Positions 25,334 through 32,532 of a stretch of 64,000 nt of DNA are shown here, piece after piece; positions within the stretch are counted from its first letter, which is position 1; each line of letters starts with the position of its first letter. Origin of the DNA: Geobacter sp. (GTDB lineage: Bacteria; Desulfobacterota; Desulfuromonadia; Geobacterales; Pseudopelobacteraceae); the NCBI GenBank assembly GCA_003574895.1, contig PJFB01000001.1, positions 1 through 64,000 on the forward strand. Reading direction: 5' to 3'. The notes beneath the pieces were generated by a model, which was not told the origin of the DNA, did no database searches, and saw only the letters and a list, made by a program, of their open reading frames with translations. A program made the translations under genes and the position numbers.

Positions 25334-26421
25334 TCACCTACTGCACCAACATCCACCCCGGCGAATCATGGGAAGAAATCTTCGCCGCGCTCAAGCGGCA
25401 TATCCCCATCGTCAAGGCCGCGGTTTCACCCGGCCACCGGTTTCCCATCGGCCTGCGTCTTTCCGATCGCGCGGCAAGGGAGTTGACCCTCGAAAAACGC
25501 CGGGCCTTCAAGGCGTGGCTGGAGGAGCAGGAGTGCTTTGTTCCCACCATCAACGGCTTCCCCTTTGGCGCCTTCCACCTTGAACGCATCAAAGAGAAGG
25601 TCTATCTGCCCGACTGGCGGAGCCGTGAACGGACCGACTATACGATCCGCCTTGCCCTCCTTCTTGCCGACTGGCTTCCGGACGGGATGTCCGGCTCCAT
25701 CTCCACCGTGCCGCTTGGCTTCAAGAAAATGGTCGGCCCAACCGATTATCCCGAAATCCGCCAACAAGTGCGGTCGGTTTTGGCCCTTCTGCGCGGCATC
25801 TTCGAAGAACATGGTAAATTGATCATGCTGGCCCTTGAGCCCGAGCCGGGGTGCCTCCTTGAGACTACCGGGGAGGTCTGTCGATTTTTCGATTCGCTCA
25901 ACCTGCAGTCAGGGCTTATGAGACATCTGGGCATCTGCTACGATTGTTGCCACCAAGCCGTGGAGTTCGAAAATCCGGCCGACTCCCTGAATCGTCTTGC
26001 CTTGGCAGGCATACCGATCGCAAAGGTGCAGGTCTCTTCCGCCATTCAGTACCATGGAGCGGATGTTGCCAGATTGAATGACCTCAATGAGCCATGCTAC
26101 CTCCACCAGGTTGTCGTGCGGCGGCGTGAGGGCGAACTGCTCAGGTATGCGGACCTGCCGGAGGCGTTGTCCGTCCATACGCCGGATCATGGGGATGAGT
26201 GGAGGTGTCACTTCCATGTTCCGGTCTTTCACTTGCGCACGAAATGGACAGGTACGACCCAGGGCTTCCTGACCGGCGTTCTTCCGTTGGTGGCGAAAAA
26301 CACGTTGTTGGAAGTTGAGACCTACACCTGGGATGTCCTTCCTGACGATCTGCGTTGCGGGTCCGTGACCGACTCGATCATCAGGGAAATAGAGTGGCTG
26401 AAGGAGCATGTGCATGCATAG
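25309..26421 (+). CDS. eboE: EboE (xylose-isomerase-like TIM barrel)
   Basis: A 370-aa protein starting with the typical TYCTNIHPGESWEEI (residues 10-24), followed by RFPIGLRLSDRAARELT, NGFPFGAFH, ALEPEPGCLLETT (about 183-195), LGICYDCCHQAVEFE (about 207-221) and the C-terminal VETYTWDVLP. These are barrel-strand ends with Glu, Asp and His as in xylose isomerase/AP-endonuclease-type enzymes, probably binding a metal. EboE is required with its neighbours for movement of a scytonemin precursor to the periplasm in cyanobacteria; its reaction is unknown. It overlaps eboB (25 bp) and eboF (8 bp). Confidence 0.88.
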   Translation: MSEISGRLITYCTNIHPGESWEEIFAALKRHIPIVKAAVSPGHRFPIGLRLSDRAARELTLEKRRAFKAWLEEQECFVPTINGFPFGAFHLERIKEKVYLPDWRSRERTDYTIRLALLLADWLPDGMSGSISTVPLGFKKMVGPTDYPEIRQQVRSVLALLRGIFEEHGKLIMLALEPEPGCLLETTGEVCRFFDSLNLQSGLMRHLGICYDCCHQAVEFENPADSLNRLALAGIPIAKVQVSSAIQYHGADVARLNDLNEPCYLHQVVVRRREGELLRYADLPEALSVHTPDHGDEWRCHFHVPVFHLRTKWTGTTQGFLTGVLPLVAKNTLLEVETYTWDVLPDDLRCGSVTDSIIREIEWLKEHVHA

Positions 26422-27784
26422 AACCGTTGTTCTTAACGTCGTCGGGCTTTCCCACTCGCTTCTCGGCACCCCGTTGACGCCAAACCTCAATGCGTGCCTG
26501 CCGAACAGCGTGCCTATCCACGCCATGATGCCGGCAGTCACCTGCTCGGTGCAGTCAACCTACCTGACCGGAAGGATGCCCGCTGAGCATGGTGTTGTCG
26601 GTAACGGCTGGTACTTTCGTGACCTGGGGGAGGTTCTTTTCTGGCGCCAGTCGAACCAACTGGTGCAGGGCGCAAAGGTCTGGAACGAGGCTAGGCTTAG
26701 AAATCCGGGTTTTACCGTGGCCAACACCTTCTGGTGGTACGCAATGAACAGCGATACCGATTGGACCGTCACTCCGCGTCCCCTCTACTGTGCCGACGGC
26801 AAAAAACTCCCCGACTGCTACACGGTTCCCTTGGGGCTTCGCGACCGCTTTAACCGTGAATTCGGCCAGTTTCCCCTGTTCAAATTCTGGGGACCGGCGA
26901 CCTCCATAGAGTCCAGTGCATGGATCGGCAAGGCTGCCATGGCCATAGAGAAGGAAAATCAGCCAACATTGCAACTGGTTTATCTCCCGCACCTGGATTA
27001 CTGTCTGCAAAAGCTGGGCCCCAATGGGGATATCGGCAATGATCTGAGCGAGATCGATGCCCTTTGCGGCAGGCTGATGGATTTTTTCAGGGGCAGGGGA
27101 TGCCGGGTGGTGGTCCTGTCCGAGTATGGTATTACCCAGGTGTCGCGACCCATTCACCCGAACCGCCTGCTCAGGGAAGGTGGGTTTGTTTCAATAAAGC
27201 CGGATCTTGGGAGAGAGTATCTTGAACCTTACACCAGTCGCGCCTTTGCCGTTGCCGATCATCAGGTGGCCCACGTCTACATACGCGACAAACGGGATAT
27301 CCCGGCCGTGCGGGAATTGTTTGCCAAAGTACCAGGCGTGGAACAGGTTCTGGGGGAGGAGGGAAAACGGGAAGCGGGGCTGAATCATGATCGATCTGGC
27401 GAATTGGTGCTGGTTGCTGCTGCAGACAGCTGGTTTACCTATTATTGGTGGGAAAACGACGCCAAAGCACCTGACTATGCCCGGACAGTAAATATCCACG
27501 CCAAGCCCGGATATGATCCCTGTGAACTGTTCCTGGATCCCGGGATTCTCTGCCCGAAAGTCAAAATCGGTTGGACCCTGGCAAAGAAAATTCTCGGGTT
27601 CCGCTACCTGATGGATGTTGTTCCGTTGGATGCAACCCTGGTAAAGGGGTCCCACGGCCGGCTTTCCGGCGATCCCGATACTGGAGCGCTCTTTATGACC
27701 AGCGAACCCGATTGTCTGGACAAGGACTCAGTCAAGGCTACGGATGTTTATTGGCTGCTGCTCGATCATCTCTTCAAGGGGTAA
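26414..27784 (+). CDS. eboF: EboF-type nucleotide pyrophosphatase/alkaline phosphatase family protein
   Basis: A 456-aa phosphodiesterase-fold enzyme. The ATG at 26414 lies 7 nt after GGAG (26403-26406); one at 26408 would be too close to it. The Thr nucleophile is in PAVTCSVQSTYLTGRMP (about 38-54), with metal ligands in the HLDY, LSEYGI, ADHQVAH and KGSHGR segments. Family members hydrolyse phosphodiester or pyrophosphate bonds. There is no signal peptide, so it is probably cytosolic. It overlaps the eboE stop by 8 bp and is followed after 2 nt by eboC. Confidence 0.87.
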   Translation: MHRTVVLNVVGLSHSLLGTPLTPNLNACLPNSVPIHAMMPAVTCSVQSTYLTGRMPAEHGVVGNGWYFRDLGEVLFWRQSNQLVQGAKVWNEARLRNPGFTVANTFWWYAMNSDTDWTVTPRPLYCADGKKLPDCYTVPLGLRDRFNREFGQFPLFKFWGPATSIESSAWIGKAAMAIEKENQPTLQLVYLPHLDYCLQKLGPNGDIGNDLSEIDALCGRLMDFFRGRGCRVVVLSEYGITQVSRPIHPNRLLREGGFVSIKPDLGREYLEPYTSRAFAVADHQVAHVYIRDKRDIPAVRELFAKVPGVEQVLGEEGKREAGLNHDRSGELVLVAAADSWFTYYWWENDAKAPDYARTVNIHAKPGYDPCELFLDPGILCPKVKIGWTLAKKILGFRYLMDVVPLDATLVKGSHGRLSGDPDTGALFMTSEPDCLDKDSVKATDVYWLLLDHLFKG

Positions 27785-27786
27785 CC

Positions 27787-28503
27787 ATGGGGATTGCAGA
27801 ATCTGTCAAAGGTTATCTCGAACTATGCAGGATCAGCAATCTGCCGAGCATCTGGACCAATGTCCTCTGCGCCGTTGTTCTGGCAACAGGCCGGTTCTCC
27901 TGGGAAGCGTACCTGTTGCCTGCTCTGTCCTTGTCATGTTACTATCTGGCAGGCATGTGTCTGAACGACGTCTGCGATGCGGCATACGATGGCCTGCACC
28001 GCCCTTTACGCCCCATTCCCTCGGGCAGGGTTTCGCGCATCGGTGCCCGGATCCTGATCTTCGCCCTTTTTGCAACCGGAACGGCAGCGATTTTGGGGGT
28101 CCCTTTCAGGCAGGGATCATATGCCGCACTCCCTCTCATTGTTCTGATCGTTTGGTATGACTTTGCCCACAAGAATAATCCCTTCAGCGTCCTGTTGATG
28201 GCTTCATGCCGTTTTCTGGTCTTTGCGGTTGCCGCCCTTGCAACCACCGGCAGCATGCCGGCGTTGGTACTGCTCGCCGGCTTGCTCCAATTCATCTATG
28301 TAGTTTGTCTCAGCCTTGTTGCCAGGTACGAAAACAACAGAACAACTCCATTTCCGCTCCCGGTCATTCCCCTGATGCTGGCCGGAATTCCCCTGCTGGA
28401 CGGCATTATGCTTGCCTTCCTTGTGCAGCCGGCCTGGTTGGTGGCGGGGGGAGGTGGAGCGCTGCTGATGCTGGCGGGTCAGAAGTACTTCAGGGGGGAT
28501 TGA
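27787..28503 (+). CDS. eboC: EboC-type UbiA-family prenyltransferase-like membrane protein
   Basis: A 238-aa polytopic membrane protein with about seven spans. The start ATG at 27787 is 2 nt after eboF; the open frame back to 27571 lies within eboF. The first aspartate-rich motif of UbiA enzymes is present: LNDVCDAAYDGLHRPLRP (about 57-74), with N-D-x2-D-x3-D. The second motif, normally a DxxxD loop, is replaced by ARYENNRTTPFP (about 180-191). The protein may therefore bind or transfer an unusual substrate, or no longer transfer prenyl groups. It is the last gene of the cluster and converges on a LysE-type gene. Confidence 0.85.
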   Translation: MGIAESVKGYLELCRISNLPSIWTNVLCAVVLATGRFSWEAYLLPALSLSCYYLAGMCLNDVCDAAYDGLHRPLRPIPSGRVSRIGARILIFALFATGTAAILGVPFRQGSYAALPLIVLIVWYDFAHKNNPFSVLLMASCRFLVFAVAALATTGSMPALVLLAGLLQFIYVVCLSLVARYENNRTTPFPLPVIPLMLAGIPLLDGIMLAFLVQPAWLVAGGGGALLMLAGQKYFRGD

Positions 28504-28535
28504 GATTTTTTGTAGAAGTTCTGAGCCGTTTCAAC

Positions 28536-29156
28536 TCATCGCTCAGCCAGGGCAAGTCTGATACCCAGCGAGGCAAAGACGCCGGCAGTCAGATAATCGA
28601 AGTACCTGGCAATTCTTGGCCGCCCCAGGATGAAGCTGCCGATGCTGCCGGAAAAATAGCCGATCAAGGAAAAGATGACTATCGCCTGCACCATGAAGAT
28701 GAACCCCAGCAACAACATCCAGAGCGGAAAATAACCGGTATCCGGGCTTACGAACTGCGGCAGGAACGCCAGGAAGAACATCGCCACCTTCGGGTTCAGC
28801 ACGTTCATGATGAAACCCCGCTTGAACAGAGCCTTTGCACTGCGGTCGTCGGCAACCGCAAGCTTGATGCCTGACCGGTTTCTCAGCGTCTTGTATGCCA
28901 GATACAGCAGGTAAGCGGCCCCGGCGAACTTTACCGCATTGAAGGCAACCACCGACGAATAGAACACCGCCGAGATCCCAAAGGCCGCGGCCGTGGTGTG
29001 CACACTGATCCCGCTGCACATGCCCAGGGCAGTGACAATGGCCGGTTTCCTCCCCCGGGCTATTCCCTGGGTTATGACGAAGATGTTGTCAGGACCCGGG
29101 GCCAGGGTAAGTGCAATGGATGCGCCCAGGAAGTAAAGCAATGTTGATGTTGTCAT
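28536..29156 (-). CDS. LysE/RhtB-family exporter
   Basis: A 206-aa inner-membrane protein with six spans, of the LysE/RhtB amino-acid exporter family. The signature LAPGPDNIFVITQGIARGRK lies near residues 17-36, with NVLNPKVAMFFLAFLPQF near 115-132. The start chosen is ATTSTLL-type Met (29156), preceded by AAAGGAACC; an upstream ATG at 29183 lacks a ribosome-binding site. The substrate cannot be named; amino acids such as threonine, homoserine or lysine are usual. Head-to-tail convergence with eboC separates it from the ebo transcript. Confidence 0.88.
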   Translation of the reverse strand: MTTSTLLYFLGASIALTLAPGPDNIFVITQGIARGRKPAIVTALGMCSGISVHTTAAAFGISAVFYSSVVAFNAVKFAGAAYLLYLAYKTLRNRSGIKLAVADDRSAKALFKRGFIMNVLNPKVAMFFLAFLPQFVSPDTGYFPLWMLLLGFIFMVQAIVIFSLIGYFSGSIGSFILGRPRIARYFDYLTAGVFASLGIRLALAER

Positions 29157-29191
29157 AAGGGTTCCTTTTGTGACCGGCTGCAATATCGGAA

Positions 29192-29416
29192 CTACCGTAA
29201 CCGGTCGAACAGATACTCCAGTCCGTTTACCTTTATTTCATGGACAGCCCGCAGCATGTTCCCCAGCTTTCCTTCAGGAAATCCCTGGCCGGCAAACCAG
29301 ACCACGTACGGCTCCGGAAGGTCGATCAGGCGCTGCCCCTGATATTTGCCAAATGGCATCCGCATGGCGGCCAGTTCCAGCAGTTGTTGGTGGTCATAGG
29401 AAGGATATTGTTCCAT
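29192..29416 (-). CDS. DUF3820-family small protein
   Basis: A 74-aa protein with the family motif MPFGKYQGQRLIDLPEPYVV (about 19-38), then WFAGQGFPEGKLG and a helical C-terminus. The start is the ATG at 29416 after AAAGGGAAC; an earlier ATG at 29464 has no site. DUF3820 proteins are small and mostly uncharacterised, and are called putative quorum-sensing-regulated factors in some databases. It lies 35 bp upstream of the exporter gene and is probably co-transcribed. Confidence 0.8.
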   Translation of the reverse strand: MEQYPSYDHQQLLELAAMRMPFGKYQGQRLIDLPEPYVVWFAGQGFPEGKLGNMLRAVHEIKVNGLEYLFDRLR

Positions 29417-29515
29417 TGTTCCCTTTGTGTGGCTCGGAGTTTGATTTCCCGTGTCCAGCACCATCTATGTATTGCCCGGTCCCGGAATGGATTGATTGCC
29501 TGTTCTTGCTTGATA

Positions 29516-30296
29516 TCAGTACGAAGCAACCATTCTCCCGCGCCGCAGGCAGAGTGCGAGAACATGGAACGCGAGATCCAGGTTTGTTTCCGGGTTCAGG
29601 GCCGGACCGAGCAAACGGACCTGCCCTGGCCGATTGAGCAAGCGGTCGTCATGGTCTGCCGCCGGACAGAGCCGTAGCAGCTCGCTCTTCAGGTGGGCGA
29701 AGTTTAATTCGCGTGACAGTTTCATGGCCGTACCCAGGCCATCGTAGGCCAAGCCGTTCTGGGCAAAGACGACGGGGGGGGCGCTTACCGGCATAAAGGC
29801 AGAGGATGTTTTCACGCGTCTCCGTGCTCACTTCCTCCTGGCGTTCGATTGTCTTGGTCAACGGTATCCCGCCGGAAAGTATGGTTCGGCCGAGGCTGAA
29901 CTTGCGCTCCGTAACCGTTTTAAATTCCGATTGACCGACTATGCGGGTGCCTGGCAGGAGCAGGTCGATATCGTCATAGGCAATATCGGTGCTTTGCCCG
30001 GCGCTCGCCTCTATAAGCAAGGACCGCTCTTTCAATTCAAAGCGTCGTACTAAGGAACGGCCAGTCTGGCCGCGAACCTCGTCGGCGTCAACAACCAATG
30101 TTGCCACTCCGCTCTGGTTCAGCTTTGCCGCCATGGCTCGGGCCGATTGCTGATCGGCAAAATTGGCGACCACTGATGGTCCGCCGCCAATCATGCGTTG
30201 CCGCATTTCGTATGGCATTACGCCAAGGGTAGCGGCGAGAGATTGAACCAAATCAGCAGTCTCTTCCTGCCAGCCATGAATGACGACCACATGCAT
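29516..30296 (-). pseudogene. conserved-looking protein split by a frameshift at a run of eight G
   Basis: Two reading frames give one continuous protein if one base is removed from the G run at 29774-29781. The first frame (from ATG 30296) gives about 174 sensible residues: MHVVVIHGWQEETADLV, a second-domain start ELKERSLLIEASAGQ, then ENILCLYAGKR. After the run it degenerates into Pro/Arg-rich sequence. The other frame continues with PVVFAQNGLAYDGLGTAMKL to RRGRMVASY (29518). The repaired product is 259 aa. The beta-rich N-terminus resembles a small sensor or ligand-binding domain, but no family was recognised. The run may be a genuine mutation, a phase-variable tract or a base-calling error. 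Confidence 0.7.
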
Positions 30297-30464
30297 AACG
30301 ACCTTCCAAGGTCAAACAGGTGATAAAATATGAGCTATTAATGCCACAGGTAGGCTTCATGTTCAACTATTCAAGTTGCCTGTTCATACTACGGCTAAAA
30401 CATCAAAAAACGGTGAGTAAAAAGTCGAGAGCAGTAATATTGCAAGGTGTTTCGAAGGGGGGAG

Positions 30465-31106
30465 TCATCTGTCCGTGGATATGCTGATGTCGCCGTACCA
30501 GGCCGTGGCATCGGAGCCGGTATTGTCGGTGTCGGTCATGATGGCGATGGCGCCGATCTCGTGGGGTTCCTCACCGAACAGGCGGCGGTAATCGGCAAGG
30601 ATGTCGCGTTCTTCGCTAAGCCACTGTCCTGCCAGTTTCGGCCCTGATTCCACGGCCAGCATCATGGCATTACTTGTATAGGCATTGGGAACGGCTTTGT
30701 CCTTGGGGAGCCAGTTGGCCCAGATGTAGTTAATGGCCTTGGTCTGCCAGAAGAATCGTCCTGGGAAAATCACATAGACGCGGGCTGCGTAGTCATCGCC
30801 GGCCTTGGTTGTTTCGTCTCCCTTTTCAACTATATGAGCAATCTTCCATGACCAGCGCAGGTAATGATAACGGACAGGGTCAAGCTTTACCTTTTTGACC
30901 AATCCGGATGCTGTGCCCTTGCTGTGCGCCTGGATCACGATCCGGCCATTATCCTGTATGGGGTGGTAATCGGTTTTGCCCTTGAATACCTTGCTTTGCC
31001 AGCCTGATAATCCCTCGGCAGCAAAACGGCTGATTTGCAATTCCTCGGCCATGGCAGCGGAATTGAAGGAGGTGATAATAAATATAATTAGAGAAAATTG
31101 CCACAT
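30465..31106 (-). CDS. DUF3047 periplasmic protein
   Basis: A 213-aa exported protein with a signal peptide (1-20, ending SAAMAEE). The DUF3047 core carries HYLRWSWKIAHIVEKGDE and GDDYAARVYVIFPG (about 80-115), then NYIWANWLPK, ERDILADYRRLFGEEP and the C-terminal IMTDTDNTGSDATAWYGDI. The conserved Trp, Asp and Tyr pattern suggests a beta-sandwich carbohydrate- or ligand-binding fold; the role is unknown. It is divergent from the LysR gene at 31203, so it may be that regulator's target. Confidence 0.85.
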   Translation of the reverse strand: MWQFSLIIFIITSFNSAAMAEELQISRFAAEGLSGWQSKVFKGKTDYHPIQDNGRIVIQAHSKGTASGLVKKVKLDPVRYHYLRWSWKIAHIVEKGDETTKAGDDYAARVYVIFPGRFFWQTKAINYIWANWLPKDKAVPNAYTSNAMMLAVESGPKLAGQWLSEERDILADYRRLFGEEPHEIGAIAIMTDTDNTGSDATAWYGDISISTDR

Positions 31107-31170
31107 AGGTAATAAATAGCATCATAATCTGTTGAAAGGCAAATAAGTATTCTGTATTTTGGCGATGGTT

Positions 31171-31182
31171 AATATCGATATT
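31171..31182. promoter_or_regulatory. palindrome in the DUF3047/LysR divergent region
   Basis: AATATCGATATT is a perfect 12-bp palindrome about 20 bp upstream of the LysR start, in the 96-bp AT-rich divergent intergenic region. LysR-type regulators usually bind AT-rich dyads (T-N11-A) in such places. Candidate operator only. Confidence 0.4.
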
Positions 31183-31202
31183 TTCAATAGGAGTCGATAC
31201 CC

Positions 31203-32114
31203 ATGACACTGAAGCAGATTGAGGTGTTCCTGGCGGTGGCGGACACGCACAGTTTTTCAAAAGGCGCCGAACAGAGCTGCATCACCCAGTCAACCGCCAG
31301 TCAGCATATCCAGTCACTGGAGGAGGAGTTGGGCATACGGCTTTTCGACCGGGGCCGCAATGGTGTCCTGCTGACCGAGGCTGGCAAGCTTTTTTACGAG
31401 CGGGCCAGGCGGATACGGATCGAGTGCGATGAGTCCGTCTCGGCGGTCCGGCGGTTCCTGGGAATGGAGGATGTGGTGCTGCGGGTCGGTGCCAGCAATA
31501 TCCCCGGCACCAACCTGATACCCGCCGCGTTGGGCAGGTTTCTGGAGGAATGTCCAAAAGTGCGGCTTGAGGTTTTGCAGGGTGATAGCAGGTCGGTTGT
31601 CCAGCAATTGATTAATGAGGAGATTGAACTGGGGTTTATCGGTGGCCGCTACGACAGCGATCTTGTCGATTTCGAGCAGATGGGCGAGGATTCCATTGTT
31701 TGCGCAGTGGCTCCTGCCTGCCTCCAATTCGGAAAATACAGCCTGAGCCAGGAAGAGTTGTGCAAGGTCCCGCTGGTGGTACGGGAACAGGGGTCAGGTA
31801 CCCAGCAGGCCGTAATGGAGGCCTTGGCCGATACCTGGATCAGGAAGGATGCGTTGCGTATCGTTGCGGTACTCGGCAGCAATGAGGCAGTCAAGCGCGC
31901 TATTCTGGGAGGAATCGGCTACGCGTTTGTCTCCAGCATGTCGGTGGCAGAGGAAATTGCCAATGGCCAATTGGTAACCATCAGGGTTCCCGGTCTCTCC
32001 ATAACAAGGAAATTTTACGCCGCCCGCCGTAGCGGACGGGAACTTTCACCGGCCGCAGCTGCCTTCAGGTCGCTGATGTTGAATATGTGGCACCCGAATG
32101 GGTTAAAACGATAG
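31203..32114 (+). CDS. LysR-family transcriptional regulator
   Basis: A 303-aa regulator: N-terminal winged helix-turn-helix (TLKQIEVFLAVADTHSFSKG, then QSTASQHIQSLEEELGIRLF) and a C-terminal effector domain (about 90-295). The effector half resembles the CysB/CysL branch (VREQGSGTQQAVMEAL; GSNEAVKRAILGGIGYAFVS), where ligands are often small anions or sulphur compounds. It is divergent from the DUF3047 gene and may regulate it and itself. A GGAG site lies 9 nt upstream. Confidence 0.9.
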   Translation: MTLKQIEVFLAVADTHSFSKGAEQSCITQSTASQHIQSLEEELGIRLFDRGRNGVLLTEAGKLFYERARRIRIECDESVSAVRRFLGMEDVVLRVGASNIPGTNLIPAALGRFLEECPKVRLEVLQGDSRSVVQQLINEEIELGFIGGRYDSDLVDFEQMGEDSIVCAVAPACLQFGKYSLSQEELCKVPLVVREQGSGTQQAVMEALADTWIRKDALRIVAVLGSNEAVKRAILGGIGYAFVSSMSVAEEIANGQLVTIRVPGLSITRKFYAARRSGRELSPAAAAFRSLMLNMWHPNGLKR

Positions 32115-32173
32115 ATGTTATTGCTATTGTAAATACCAGCAAAATAACAAGGTGTTAAGGCTGTATATTTGGT

Positions 32174-32449
32174 TTATTGGAAATCGTCTTTTATGAAGTA
32201 AACAACCGGTTTGTTGAACAGACCCGGCTTTTGCCGTGCATCGATCGGTTCGGGGGGGGTGACAAAGGTCTTGGCCCGTTCGATGTCGTCGACCGCGAAC
32301 AGGATAAAGACCTCATTGGGATCCTCGATGCCGCGCCAGTGAAGCTCCACCTTTAGGCCGGCATTTTGTTGCGCCAGGGAATTGGAGTCAAAAATCAGTT
32401 TCCAATGATCATAATCAGCTACTTTGTGTCTACAAAGCATGTATGTCAT
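32174..32449 (-). CDS. small alpha/beta-barrel-like protein
   Basis: A 91-aa protein, TYMLCRHKVADYDHWKLIFD to KPVVYFIKDDFQ, whose pattern resembles small dimeric ferredoxin-like (DUF3764/antibiotic-biosynthesis-monooxygenase-type) proteins: a beta strand, DYDHW helix, LHWRGIEDPNEVFILFAVDD and a Pro-rich end. GGAGAGGG lies just upstream of the ATG. The function is unknown; it stands alone between two unrelated genes. Confidence 0.7.
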   Translation of the reverse strand: MTYMLCRHKVADYDHWKLIFDSNSLAQQNAGLKVELHWRGIEDPNEVFILFAVDDIERAKTFVTPPEPIDARQKPGLFNKPVVYFIKDDFQ

Positions 32450-32532
32450 ATCCCTCTCCTTTCCGTGTCACATGACGATTGATTACCGATCTGCCCGAAA
32501 GGCCATAAATCTCCGGGTATTACCGCTGTAAT

